From positions 1-64,000 of the forward strand of contig CAKZKD010000018.1 of the NCBI GenBank assembly GCA_937121175.1: DNA of 64,000 bases. Reading direction: 5' to 3'. The position numbers and the translations under genes are program-made. Of this stretch, positions 8,355 to 17,253 are shown piece by piece. Each line of letters starts with the position of its first letter. The first letter of the stretch is position 1. This DNA comes from an uncultured Flavobacteriales bacterium (GTDB lineage Bacteria; Bacteroidota; Bacteroidia; Flavobacteriales_G; Salibacteraceae). The notes beneath the pieces were generated by a model, which saw only the letters and a program-made list of their open reading frames with translations, ran no database searches and had not been told where the DNA came from.

Positions 8355-8362
8355 TACTTTTG
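8355..8362 (+). promoter_or_regulatory. -7 promoter box (TACTTTTG) for the E1 dehydrogenase
   Basis: TACTTTTG followed by CA is a good Bacteroidota -7 box. The nearest upstream TTG is 26 nt away, which is rather far. The predicted leader is about 50 nt. Confidence 0.5.
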
Positions 8363-8415
8363 CAATCCGAAAAAGTTAATTATTCAAGGAACTTTTTTAT
8401 ACAAAACACTAGATT

Positions 8416-10833
8416 ATGGCAGAGCAAAAAGAAGCAGTGGAGACAACACCAGCAGCAATTCCTGACGAAGCTAGAAAGGAGCTATTAGACGATTTTAGAT
8501 TGGCGGTATTAAGCAGAGAAACAAGTTTGTTGGGCAGAAGAGAAGTACTTACCGGAAAGGCCAAATTTGGAATTTTTGGTGACGGTAAGGAAATTGCTCA
8601 AATTGCACTGGCTAAACAATGGAAAAACGGTGATTGGAGAAGTGGATATTACCGTGACCAAACCATGATGATGGCTGCCGATTTATTGAACGTTCAACAA
8701 TTTTTTGCTCAATTGTACGCTCACCCATCAGTAGAAGCTGAACCTGCGTCTGCAGGTCGCCAAATGAATGGACACTATGCCACAAGATTCATTGACGACG
8801 AGGGAAACTGGCTTCCTCAAACCGAAATGAAAAATGCCTCCGCTGATATTTCTCCTACCGCTTCGCAAATGCCAAGGCTGCTCGGTTTATCGTACGCCTC
8901 AAAATTTTACAGAAACTCACCAGAACTAAAAGACAAAAAGAATTTCTCGAATAACGGAAACGAAGTAGCTTTTGGAACTATTGGTGATGCAAGTACGTCA
9001 GAAGGTATGTTCTGGGAGGCATTGAATGCAGCCGGAGTCTTATCAGTACCAATGGTAATGTCGGTTTGGGATGACGGTCATGGAATTTCTGTTCCAAAAG
9101 AATATCAAACTACAAAAGCCTCAATATCTGAAGCCCTTTCTGGGTTCCAAAGACAAGAAGGAACCAATGGTTTTCAGATTTTCAAGGTAAAAGGTTGGGA
9201 TTATCGAAATCTGTGTTTGACTTACGACGAAGCAGTTCGAGTGGCTCGTGAAGAGCATGTTCCAGTTTTGGTGCATGTTGAAGAAGTAACGCAACCTCAA
9301 GGCCACTCTACCTCTGGCTCGCATGAGCGTTACAAATCGAAAGACCGTTTGGCTTGGGAGATTGAATACGATTGTATTGCCCAGTTCAGAAAATGGTTAC
9401 TAGAGATTGGTGCTTCGAATGACGACGAGTTAGATGGCATAGTAAAAGATTGTAAAAAAGAAGTTCGCGATGCGAAAAAAGCGGCCTGGGATGCTTTCTT
9501 AAGCGAAATTAAAGCCGAACAAAACACAACTGTTTCATTAATCGAAGCTGCTGGACAAGAAAGTGAGAATAAGAATTTTGTACTCAAACTTGCTTCTGAT
9601 TTAAAAGCAATTTCTGAACCTGAACGAAGAGACATTTTTGTGGCCACCAGAAAAGCCTTGCGTTATACTCGAAAAGATAACAACGCTGCAAAAACAAATC
9701 TGAGCAATTGGTACAACCAAGAATTAAGCAAAAATGAAGACCGCTACGATTCCTTTTTACACAACGATAGCAAAGGAAACGCATTAGAAGTATTACCAAT
9801 TGAACCACAATACTCTGGTGACGCAGTGGTTGATGGACGAGAAATTTTACGAGACAATTTCGACAAGCTCTTAGGTGAAAATCCGGAGCTGATTATTTTT
9901 GGAGAAGATGCTGGTCGAATTGGTGGAGTAAACCAAGGATTGGAAGGGCTGCAAGACAAATACGGCGTCCACCGAGTTTTTGATACTGGAATTAGAGAAT
10001 GCACCATCATAGGGCAAGCTATTGGACTGTCGATGAGAGGGTTACGACCTATTGCCGAAATTCAATATTTAGATTATTTGCATTATGCAATTCAGCTCAT
10101 CAGTGATGATTTAGCAACGGTACAATACCGTACAAAAGGTGGTCAACGTGCTCCAGTTATCATCAGAACTAGAGGTCATAGATTAGAAGGTGTTTGGCAC
10201 TCTGGCTCACCAATGGGAATGATTCTGGGAGCCGTTCGTGGTGTTCACGTTTGTGTACCTCGAAACATGACTCAAGCTGCAGGAATGTATAATACGTTGC
10301 TATCTGCCGAAGAACCTGCCATTGTTATTGAAAGCTTGAACGGGTATCGTTTAAAAGAAAGTTTGCCAACTAACCTTGGTGAATTTAAAACCCCACTTGG
10401 AATACCTGAGATTATGCGTGAAGGCTCAGATATTACTTTGGTGACCTATGGTTCTATGGTGAGAATGGTTGAAGCAGCGGCTAAAGAATTGGTTGAATTG
10501 GGAATTAACGCTGAAATCATTGACGTACAAACCCTATTGCCATTCGACATTGATGAAAGTATTGTTGAATCGTTGAAAAAAACCAATCGAATTCTATTTA
10601 TTGACGAAGATGTTCCTGGCGGAGGTTCTGCCTTTATGATGCAACAAGTAATTGAAAATCAAGGTGGTTACAAATACTTGGATGCACAACCTACTACACT
10701 TACTGCAAAGGCGCATCGTCCGGCTTACGGTTCGGATGGAGATTATTTCTCTAAACCAAGTATTGAAGATATTGTAGAATCTGTTTACAAAATAATGACA
10801 GAAGCAAATCCGACTACTTATCCTGCAATGTAA
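8416..10833 (+). CDS. Fused 2-oxoacid dehydrogenase E1 alpha/beta subunit
   Basis: A single 805-aa chain carries both halves of a thiamine-diphosphate E1. The alpha part (about 30-330) has the ThDP segment GDASTSEGMFWEALNAAG and, 30 residues on, DDGHGIS in place of the usual NNGYAIS. The beta part (about 465-800) has FGEDAGRIGG, FDTGIRECTIIGQAIG and the C-terminal transketolase domain (VTYGSMVRMV, FIDEDVPGGG). It decarboxylates pyruvate or branched-chain 2-oxoacids and passes the acyl group to a lipoyl E2 subunit, which is not in the window. Substrate cannot be told from sequence, though a branched-chain preference is common for this type. The TAA overlaps the ATG of the next gene. Confidence 0.9.
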   Translation: MAEQKEAVETTPAAIPDEARKELLDDFRLAVLSRETSLLGRREVLTGKAKFGIFGDGKEIAQIALAKQWKNGDWRSGYYRDQTMMMAADLLNVQQFFAQLYAHPSVEAEPASAGRQMNGHYATRFIDDEGNWLPQTEMKNASADISPTASQMPRLLGLSYASKFYRNSPELKDKKNFSNNGNEVAFGTIGDASTSEGMFWEALNAAGVLSVPMVMSVWDDGHGISVPKEYQTTKASISEALSGFQRQEGTNGFQIFKVKGWDYRNLCLTYDEAVRVAREEHVPVLVHVEEVTQPQGHSTSGSHERYKSKDRLAWEIEYDCIAQFRKWLLEIGASNDDELDGIVKDCKKEVRDAKKAAWDAFLSEIKAEQNTTVSLIEAAGQESENKNFVLKLASDLKAISEPERRDIFVATRKALRYTRKDNNAAKTNLSNWYNQELSKNEDRYDSFLHNDSKGNALEVLPIEPQYSGDAVVDGREILRDNFDKLLGENPELIIFGEDAGRIGGVNQGLEGLQDKYGVHRVFDTGIRECTIIGQAIGLSMRGLRPIAEIQYLDYLHYAIQLISDDLATVQYRTKGGQRAPVIIRTRGHRLEGVWHSGSPMGMILGAVRGVHVCVPRNMTQAAGMYNTLLSAEEPAIVIESLNGYRLKESLPTNLGEFKTPLGIPEIMREGSDITLVTYGSMVRMVEAAAKELVELGINAEIIDVQTLLPFDIDESIVESLKKTNRILFIDEDVPGGGSAFMMQQVIENQGGYKYLDAQPTTLTAKAHRPAYGSDGDYFSKPSIEDIVESVYKIMTEANPTTYPAM

Positions 10834-11315
10834 TGCAAGCACTTAATTCAGCACTGAAATTAATTGCCATAATTGGTGTTTTTGCTCTAAGCTCATGCGA
10901 ACACAAACCGACCTTAAACAACTACAATTGGATACTAGGGGAATGGGAAGTTCGCCAAGACCATTCTGAGATTTTTGAAGTGTGGAAACCTGTTTCTGAT
11001 GAACTTTATGAAGGGTTTAACTACACCGTTAAAGATAATGGTGACACAACTATCAACGAACATCTTTGGTTAGAAACCCGTGAAGGAAAAATCATTTTTT
11101 CAGCCTTGGTCTATGGTCAAAATAATGATGAACGAGTTTACTTCACACTCACCAAAAAGAATAAAAAAACGGCTCGGTTCGAAAACAAAAACCACGATTT
11201 TCCTACTGTTATTGAGTATAACAGAAGTGGCGCGAACTTTATGGAAGTTCGAGTAAAAAATGAAGACAAAGCTTTACCGCCTATTAAAATGCACAAAATT
11301 ATTCCGGAGAAATAG
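10833..11315 (+). CDS. Lipoprotein, DUF6265-like
   Basis: This 160-aa protein has a lipoprotein signal (about residues 1-22, lipobox ALSSC), so it should be anchored to a membrane by Cys23. The body, with the opening phrase NYNWILGEWEV and the later RFENKNHDFPTVIEY, is a small lipocalin-like beta domain similar to DUF6265. Members of that family have no assigned function. The start codon overlaps the stop of the E1 gene (TAATG), so it is cotranslated with it. Confidence 0.75.
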   Translation: MQALNSALKLIAIIGVFALSSCEHKPTLNNYNWILGEWEVRQDHSEIFEVWKPVSDELYEGFNYTVKDNGDTTINEHLWLETREGKIIFSALVYGQNNDERVYFTLTKKNKKTARFENKNHDFPTVIEYNRSGANFMEVRVKNEDKALPPIKMHKIIPEK

Positions 11316-11394
11316 TCAGCTTGGTTGAATTTAAGCTAATGTACCATCGGAAATTACATCACCATTTGATAAAAGATAGCTTCTTAAGCAAACT

Positions 11395-12387
11395 TTAGCC
11401 GTGTTTTACAACCACTCTGCCTTTGGTTTTGCCATCTAGTATTTTGAGGATGTAAGTATCCAATTCCTGTAATGAAATATCGGTGGTAATGTCCTCCAGA
11501 TTCTCCGGTTTCCAAATACTAGAAAGTTTATTCCAAAGCTCCAATCGAGTTTCCATTTTGGTTTCCGCAGATTCAACCCCAATTAGGTTCACACCATTCA
11601 ACAAAAACGGATAAACTGTAGCCTCTAACTTTGGCGAACCTACAAGACCGCAAACCCCTATTGAGCCATTTTTACCACATCCAGCCATGAGCGTCGTTAA
11701 TGTATTTCCGCCAACAGTATCAAGACCACCAGCCCATTTTGTGCTAGTAACGGGCCTTTTCTTTTCATCGTTGCAGAATTCTCTACCTTCACATCGTGTT
11801 GCGCCTAGCTTTTTTAAATAGTCATAAGCTTCCGTTTTTCCTGAGGATGCAATAACATCATAGCCTGCCTTTGAAAAAATAGAAACCGCCATACTACCAA
11901 CACCTCCTGTTGCACCAGTAACTACCAATTCGCCCATTTCAGGAGATTGACCAGCCATTTCCATTTTATATAAGGCCAATGCAGCGGTAAATCCAGCTGT
12001 TCCTAATATCATTGCGCTGCGCAAATCAAAAGTTGCAGGTAACGGAACTACCCAACCTTCAGGAACTCGAATGTACTCTCCGAAACCACCATCGGTGTTC
12101 ATTCCCAAATCATAACCCGTAACTAGGACTTCGTCCCCTGCTTTGAACTTAGCTGAATTTGACTCTGCAACTACCCCACTCGCATCTACCCCGGGTGTAT
12201 GCGGAAACTGCTTGGTAATCCCTTTATGCCCAGAACTAGACAAGGCATCTTTAAAATTCAAACCAGCATAGGCTACTTTTATAAGTATTTCACCTTCAGG
12301 TAATTCCGAAGTTTTTCGCTCAACAATTTTTCGCTCAAATCGCCCTTCTTCGGTTTCAAATATTCTGTATGCTTTGAAGTTTGTCAT
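11395..12387 (-). CDS. acuI: YhdH/YhfP-type quinone oxidoreductase, probable acrylyl-CoA reductase
   Basis: This 330-aa medium-chain dehydrogenase/reductase has a GroES-like N-domain (about 1-130, with GLNFKDAL and PHTPGVDASGVV) and a Rossmann domain with GATGGVGSMAVSI near 155-170. There are no zinc ligands. YVYDNG-free members of this family (AcuI/YhdH) reduce acrylyl-CoA to propionyl-CoA with NADPH, which detoxifies acrylate, for example from DMSP breakdown. It lies in the same direction as acs, 150 bp downstream, separated by a heptamer repeat. The exact substrate is inferred from the family. Confidence 0.85.
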   Translation of the reverse strand: MTNFKAYRIFETEEGRFERKIVERKTSELPEGEILIKVAYAGLNFKDALSSSGHKGITKQFPHTPGVDASGVVAESNSAKFKAGDEVLVTGYDLGMNTDGGFGEYIRVPEGWVVPLPATFDLRSAMILGTAGFTAALALYKMEMAGQSPEMGELVVTGATGGVGSMAVSIFSKAGYDVIASSGKTEAYDYLKKLGATRCEGREFCNDEKKRPVTSTKWAGGLDTVGGNTLTTLMAGCGKNGSIGVCGLVGSPKLEATVYPFLLNGVNLIGVESAETKMETRLELWNKLSSIWKPENLEDITTDISLQELDTYILKILDGKTKGRVVVKHG

Positions 12388-12480
12388 TTTTGTATTTTCT
12401 TTCTGTTAATGTCTTACCAGGGGTTAAAAATGTTCTTTCTTATTTATTGAATATATATCACGTATAACGACTGAAAGTCT

Positions 12481-12520
12481 TACGTGATACGTGATACGTG
12501 ATACGTGATACGTGATACGT
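12481..12520. repeat. Heptamer tandem repeat (TACGTGA)n
   Basis: Five perfect copies of the 7-bp unit TACGTGA plus a partial copy lie between acs and acuI. An inverted copy (atcacgta) occurs about 25 bp upstream, so the single strand could fold back. Copy number probably varies between strains. Confidence 0.9.
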
Positions 12521-12537
12521 AACACAAACAATAATAA

Positions 12538-14442
12538 CTACAATGCTCCGTCTTTAATTTCATCAACCACTTTTGGGTCTAGTAATGTACTAGTATCTCC
12601 TAGGTTCGAGGTATCTCCTTCCGCTACTTTTCTGAGAATTCTTCTCATTATTTTTCCAGACCTTGTTTTGGGTAATCCAGATGTAAATTGAATCTTTTCA
12701 GGTTTTGCAATTTTCCCAATTTCTTCTACAACGGTTTCAATTATTTCGGCTCGTAAAACGTCATCGTTTTCTATTCTATCCCGGAGAATAACATAAGCAT
12801 AAATTCCTTGCCCCTTGATCTCGTGAGGGTAACCAACAACAGCACTTTCAGCTACTTGCGGGTTTTTATTGATTGCATTTTCTATTTCTGCTGTTCCAAA
12901 TCGATGACCCGATACGTTAATTACATCATCCACTCTACCAATAATTCGAAACATTCCATTCTCATCTCTTCGTGCTCCATCACCGGTAAAGTAATATCCT
13001 TCGTAATTAGAGAAGTAGGTGTTTTTACAACGTTCGTGATCACCATAGGTTGTTCTAATAATTGATGGCCAAGGGTGTTTGATAGCTAAATAACCTTCTT
13101 GATTATTTTCAGTAATTTCTTTTCCGTCGGAATCTAATAAAACCGGTTGGATACCCGGCAATGGGTAACCGGCATACGTTGGTTTGTGTGGGCCATGATC
13201 TCCGAGAGCAGAAATCATAATTCCCCCAGTTTCGGTTTGCCACCATGTATCTACAACAGGGCAACGCTCCTTGCCTACATGCACATGATACCAGTACCAA
13301 GCTTCTTCATTAATCGGTTCTCCGACCGTTCCAATCACTTTCAAGGAATCTAAACTATAGGATAAAACATGGTCATCACCACAGGCCATTAAAGCACGAA
13401 TGGCTGTAGGCGCAGTGTAAAATTGATTCACACTAAACTTATCTACAATTTGCCAAAAACGACCTGGGTCGGGGTAAGTAGGTACTCCCTCAAACATCAT
13501 GGTTGTAGCACCTGCCAACAGCGGCCCATAAACTATATAAGTATGTCCCGTTATCCAACCCACATCGGCCGTACACCAATAAATATCCGATTCGTCGTAT
13601 TGGAATACATTTCTAAAACTAAAATCGGCATAGACCATATAACCGCCGCAAGTATGCACCACTCCTTTTGGTTTTCCGGTAGAACCAGACGTATAAAGAA
13701 TAAATAACGGATCTTCTGAATTCATTATTTCAGCAGGACAATCGGCATTCACTTTATCCATTTCTTCGTGGTACCAATAATCTCTTCCTTGCTTCATTTT
13801 TACCGCCCAATTCGTTCGCTGAACTACAACGACTTTCTGCACCGATTCGTTTTGCTGCAATGCTTCATCAACGACTCTTTTTACAGGAATTTCTTTTGCT
13901 CCACGATATAATCCATCTGAAGTAAGTACCAATTTAACTTCAGCATCATTCATTCTATCCGCCAACGCCTGGGCAGAAAAACCAGCAAAAACCACAGAAT
14001 GAATGGCCCCAATTCTAGCACACGCCAACACCGCCACAGTAAGTTCCGGAATCATAGGCATGTAAATGGCAACCCTATCCCCTTTTTTGCAACCGTTTTC
14101 TTTGAGGACGTTTGCAAAACGACAAACTTTCTCATGAAGTTCATGATATGTCCAACTAACGTATTTTTCTTTCGGGTCATTTGGTTCCCAAATCAAGGCT
14201 GGTTCATTCCCTCTTTGATCTAAATGTCGATCTAGGCAATTTTCGGTAATGTTTAGTTCTCCGTTCAAAAACCATTTAACGTTAGGCTCAGTAAAATTCC
14301 ATTCGCAGGTTTTATCCCAGCGTTTTCGCCAACGGAACGTTTCTGCAACTTTCCCCCAAAATTCTTCTGGGTTATCAGTGCTTTCTTTGTATAATTCTTT
14401 GTAATGCTGAAATGAATTTACTCGGTACCAAGGCGTTTGCAT
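12538..14442 (-). CDS. acs: Acetyl-CoA synthetase
   Basis: AMP-forming acetate-CoA ligase: acetate plus ATP plus CoA gives acetyl-CoA. It has the ATP loop YTSGSTGKPKGVVHT, the WWQTETGG motif, the hinge region FTGDGARRDENGMFRIIGR and the C-terminal PKTRSGKIMRR, whose lysine is the conserved acetylation site. The track starts at a TTG (14502), but the first 20 residues do not resemble the family. The ATG at 14442 (MQTPWYRV...) gives 634 aa and fits the usual N-terminus, so I chose it. AcuI lies downstream on the same strand. Confidence 0.93.
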   Translation of the reverse strand: MQTPWYRVNSFQHYKELYKESTDNPEEFWGKVAETFRWRKRWDKTCEWNFTEPNVKWFLNGELNITENCLDRHLDQRGNEPALIWEPNDPKEKYVSWTYHELHEKVCRFANVLKENGCKKGDRVAIYMPMIPELTVAVLACARIGAIHSVVFAGFSAQALADRMNDAEVKLVLTSDGLYRGAKEIPVKRVVDEALQQNESVQKVVVVQRTNWAVKMKQGRDYWYHEEMDKVNADCPAEIMNSEDPLFILYTSGSTGKPKGVVHTCGGYMVYADFSFRNVFQYDESDIYWCTADVGWITGHTYIVYGPLLAGATTMMFEGVPTYPDPGRFWQIVDKFSVNQFYTAPTAIRALMACGDDHVLSYSLDSLKVIGTVGEPINEEAWYWYHVHVGKERCPVVDTWWQTETGGIMISALGDHGPHKPTYAGYPLPGIQPVLLDSDGKEITENNQEGYLAIKHPWPSIIRTTYGDHERCKNTYFSNYEGYYFTGDGARRDENGMFRIIGRVDDVINVSGHRFGTAEIENAINKNPQVAESAVVGYPHEIKGQGIYAYVILRDRIENDDVLRAEIIETVVEEIGKIAKPEKIQFTSGLPKTRSGKIMRRILRKVAEGDTSNLGDTSTLLDPKVVDEIKDGAL

Positions 14443-14538
14443 ATTCTGAGATTTTAGGTTCTCAAAAATAACAGACCATTGGCTAAGTTGGTATGAACCC
14501 AACTAAAGTAATTTCAAAGAACGTAAAGTTCCTATTTA

Positions 14539-15039
14539 TTAGATATTAAATAAAATGCAACCTGAATTGTAAGTTTCATTTTCTAAAGAGAAATTAAAAT
14601 CTCTAGTGGTGGTAAAAAAGTCATTTGCAAATTGGTCATAATAAGTATATTCAAGAACAGCTAAAAAAGATGGAGCTTCACTTCTATCAATTTCCAAAAT
14701 TAGTTTGTAATTGTCCGCAGAATAATCTGAACAAAGTAATTGATCCCGTTCTCCTACGCCTTTATTAACATCAATTTCACCATAATAGGTTCCATCACTA
14801 TTGTAGAGTAAAACTCGCTCAGCTGACTCATCTCCTGCCTCCCAATTACCTGATGAATAAAAAACGACGCGTTGCGATGTGATGGCGTTGCAACTACCAT
14901 CATCTTCTGTGGCTTCTGCAATGTAGTTCAAAGCAAGGGAGTCAGTGCACCCGAAAATAGTAACCTCTTCTTTTTCGGAAAGAACCACACAACTCGACAT
15001 GCAAACAGCCAAGGCAAATACTACCAGTAGCTTACTCAT
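14539..15039 (-). CDS. Lipoprotein with a GCxD...DGSC motif
   Basis: A lipobox (SSC at about residue 16) follows a short hydrophobic signal. Just after it is one copy of the motif GC-TD-x2-A-x-NYI-x2-A-x3-DDGSC. This Cys/Asp motif recurs in many Bacteroidota surface proteins and may bind calcium through its acidic residues, which is inference. The remaining ~110 residues are a beta-rich domain of unknown type. The paralogue directly upstream (15072-15665) has the same VVLSEK start and two copies of the motif. The pair arose by duplication. Confidence 0.75.
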   Translation of the reverse strand: MSKLLVVFALAVCMSSCVVLSEKEEVTIFGCTDSLALNYIAEATEDDGSCNAITSQRVVFYSSGNWEAGDESAERVLLYNSDGTYYGEIDVNKGVGERDQLLCSDYSADNYKLILEIDRSEAPSFLAVLEYTYYDQFANDFFTTTRDFNFSLENETYNSGCILFNI

Positions 15040-15071
15040 AGTTTTAAATTAGAATTCATTTATTAAAATAA

Positions 15072-15665
15072 CTAGAAAGTTAAGTTGTAGAAAGTACAGT
15101 ATCCTGGTTCGTTCGGGATTTTCAATGCGTATGCTCTTTCGTATTCTTCTTCAACAAAATTTCCATTATCGTCATAGTGGTAAAATACGTATTTCACCAG
15201 ATACTCTTCAGTCTTGTTCGGCTCAACTAACACCGCACCTAATAATCGACCACCTGTAGCTATGTCGGAGTAATTCTTGCAATTTTCATTTGAATAATCA
15301 CTATTTTCATTTGAAGAAATAGTTTGGAGTAAAACTCTACTTTGTTTCTCGAAAATTTGAATACGAGATTCATTGTGACCTAATGGTATCCAACTACCAT
15401 CAGAATAAAAAACTACATTAGAAGTATAGGTACAGGTGTTATCATCGGTAGTTGCACTTGAGTTGTAATTATCGGCGTTTTCATTAGTACAGCCTAATAT
15501 GTATTCGCAACTTCCATCGCTTACCGTGGCTTGTTCAATATAATTTAGCGCTGTCGAATCGCTACATCCATAAATTGTTATCGAGTCTTTTTCAGAAAGA
15601 ACTACACAGCTATTTAGGCCAAGCAGTATTAATAGAATTGCGGTAAGGTTTATTGCTTTATTCAT
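15072..15665 (-). CDS. Paralogous lipoprotein with two GCxD...DGSC motifs
   Basis: A lipoprotein signal (NSC lipobox near residue 20) is followed by SCVVLSEKDSITIYGC, almost the same as in the neighbouring 14539 gene. Two tandem motifs follow: GCSDSTALNYIEQATVSDGSC and a variant ending DDNTC. The C-terminal domain is about 130 residues, beta-rich and unassigned. It is likely an outer-membrane or surface lipoprotein. A TACATTTG box ends four bases before the ATG, so the message is predicted to be leaderless. The gap to its paralogue is 32 bp, so the two probably share a transcript. Confidence 0.75.
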   Translation of the reverse strand: MNKAINLTAILLILLGLNSCVVLSEKDSITIYGCSDSTALNYIEQATVSDGSCEYILGCTNENADNYNSSATTDDNTCTYTSNVVFYSDGSWIPLGHNESRIQIFEKQSRVLLQTISSNENSDYSNENCKNYSDIATGGRLLGAVLVEPNKTEEYLVKYVFYHYDDNGNFVEEEYERAYALKIPNEPGYCTFYNLTF

Positions 15666-15669
15666 CGCA

Positions 15670-15677
15670 CAAATGTA
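15670..15677 (-). promoter_or_regulatory. Leaderless-type promoter box, TACATTTG-N4-ATG
   Basis: An exact TAnnTTTG match on the minus strand is followed by TGCG and then the ATG at 15665. Bacteroidota -7 boxes start transcription a few bases downstream, so the transcript should begin at or next to the start codon. No clear -33 TTG was found. Confidence 0.55.
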
Positions 15678-15695
15678 AAAGCAATATGAATAAAT

Positions 15696-16700
15696 TTACG
15701 CTGCTTGCATCATTTTTGTTGGTGCAATTCCAAAGTGATTTTTGTACGCCCGACTGAATGCACTTAAATCTGAATAATTAAGATGATAAGCGATTTCACT
15801 TAGAGAGTGCTTTCCTTTCGAAATTTCGTTTTTAGCGAACTCCATAAGATGATGTTCTAATATTTCACGGAACGAAGTATCTTCATATTTCAAATGCCGT
15901 TGCATGGTTCGCACCGACATATTTAATTCTCTAGCAACAGCATCCGCAGTTGCTCTGTCTGGCAAATTGCGCATAATAATTCGACCTACTTGCTCTACCA
16001 CCGTGTCTCTTCTATTTAAATGGTTAATTCTTTCTTCCGCAAATACAATCAGATGCTGCAATAATTCATGGTCGGCAGATGTAATGGGAGAATCTAAATC
16101 TTTCTTTTTAAAAACAACACTATTTCTATTATCTCTAATAAAAACTGGAGCACGGTAGTACTTTTCTAATTCCTTGAAACTTACTCTCGGTGTATAATCC
16201 AACGTTATTTTAACTGGAGAAAATTTTTTGGACGTTAATGCCTCGTATTCCTTCAACAAGAAGTACAAGGAACCTTCCAACGTATGCTGAAATGTTTCTT
16301 CAGAATTTGACCGCCATGATCTATCGAAATTAAAAATGAGTTCGTAAGAATATTCGGTTTCCTCTAGTCGCATTGGCAAAGAATCACAGCCTAACATGGC
16401 ATAATTGCAAGCCATCAAAATTGCTTCTTTAAAGGTTTTACAGTTTTGAGCTATTTGCATCATTAGACCGGCAGCAGTTAAACTCATCGACTGGGTCATA
16501 TGAATACCTAGCAACGGGTCTTTAACTTGGTTCAATGCCTTTTCGAACGTTTGATTAAACGACCTATAGTCAATTTTGCAGTCGTTGTGTTTTAACTCTT
16601 CCTCAGGTCTTCCTGAAATGCCTAATAAAGTTGCCTTAGATGCTCCTCTTGAGGAAGCTTGTACAATTATGTTGTGTAAAAACCTACCGTTGAATGCCAT
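15696..16700 (-). CDS. AraC family transcriptional regulator with arabinose-binding-type N-domain
   Basis: The N-terminal ~210 residues match the AraC_arabinose_bd-type sensor domain found in OruR and VirF-like regulators (MTQSMSLTAAGLMMQIAQNC and following). The C-terminal ~100 residues are a double helix-turn-helix (VARELNMSVRTMQRHL, then HSLSEIAYHLNYSDLSAFSRAYKNHFGIAP). The track extends the start to 16823, but those 41 residues look non-coding and overlap the divergent gene. The ATG at 16700 (MAFNGRFLHN) gives 334 aa and has a near-consensus TACTTTAG box exactly four bases upstream. It is divergent from the SRPBCC gene, a likely target. Confidence 0.88.
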   Translation of the reverse strand: MAFNGRFLHNIIVQASSRGASKATLLGISGRPEEELKHNDCKIDYRSFNQTFEKALNQVKDPLLGIHMTQSMSLTAAGLMMQIAQNCKTFKEAILMACNYAMLGCDSLPMRLEETEYSYELIFNFDRSWRSNSEETFQHTLEGSLYFLLKEYEALTSKKFSPVKITLDYTPRVSFKELEKYYRAPVFIRDNRNSVVFKKKDLDSPITSADHELLQHLIVFAEERINHLNRRDTVVEQVGRIIMRNLPDRATADAVARELNMSVRTMQRHLKYEDTSFREILEHHLMEFAKNEISKGKHSLSEIAYHLNYSDLSAFSRAYKNHFGIAPTKMMQAA

Positions 16701-16704
16701 GCTG

Positions 16705-16712
16705 CTAAAGTA
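16705..16712 (-). promoter_or_regulatory. Near-consensus leaderless-type box before the AraC gene
   Basis: TACTTTAG differs from TAnnTTTG at one base and ends exactly four bases before the chosen ATG at 16700. This spacing helps decide the start. Confidence 0.35.
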
Positions 16713-16815
16713 TTTGCGATGGCGTGATGTGTCAAAATAATGGCACAAAATGAATAACAATAGATTGTTGATTACCAGATATTTGCTCAATCGTAAAGCA
16801 CTAAAAATCACCGTT

Positions 16816-17253
16816 ATGAACACAAATAAAATTTATACTGAAGTCATCATCAATGCTAGGATCCAAGATGTCTGGAGCGTGTTAATTGACACTGAAAAAT
16901 ATGCGAATTGGAACCCTTTAATTGTGCACTCGGAAGGCACCATAAAAATTGGAAAAAAAATTAAAAACACATTGAAAAGTGGTAAAAAAACGATGGTTTT
17001 TAAGCCAACGATTAAACAATTTGAACCAAATTCTTGCTTCGCATGGCTTGGTCATCTATGGTTTCCCGGAATTTTTGACGGTTATCATAGCTTTAGGTTG
17101 GAAAAAACAAGCGATAATTCCACTAAGTTGATTCATGAAGAACGGTTTACAGGTTTATTAGCTGGAATTATATTGAAATCTATAAAAGAAGATACCATAA
17201 AAGGATTTCAGGCTATGAATTTGGCGTTGAAGAAAAAAGTTGAGAGTAATTGA
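16816..17253 (+). CDS. SRPBCC (START-like) domain protein
   Basis: The 145-aa core has the helix-grip pattern of SRPBCC/polyketide-cyclase proteins: ARIQDVWSVLIDTEKYANWNP at the start, a glycine-rich middle strand and the final amphipathic helix (KGFQAMNLALKK). These proteins bind hydrophobic ligands in a deep pocket, and many small ones are uncharacterised. The track start at 16750 adds 22 residues that overlap the promoter of the divergent AraC gene. The ATG at 16816 (MNTNKIY) fits the domain boundary better. The stop overlaps the next ORF by four bases, suggesting translational coupling to the Crp-like gene. Confidence 0.8.
   Translation: MNTNKIYTEVIINARIQDVWSVLIDTEKYANWNPLIVHSEGTIKIGKKIKNTLKSGKKTMVFKPTIKQFEPNSCFAWLGHLWFPGIFDGYHSFRLEKTSDNSTKLIHEERFTGLLAGIILKSIKEDTIKGFQAMNLALKKKVESN

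Noticed and set aside
12481-12520. Iterons of a replication origin
   Set aside because: The heptamers lie between two metabolic genes, with no replication initiator or DnaA boxes seen nearby.
12808-14223. Plus-strand ORFs over acs
   Set aside because: They are shadows of acs on the opposite strand.
14443-14502. TTG start of acs from the ORF track
   Set aside because: The 20 extra residues do not resemble the family N-terminus, and a good ATG lies at 14442.
16701-16823. Upstream start of the AraC gene
   Set aside because: The 41 added residues overlap the divergent gene's upstream region and look non-coding.
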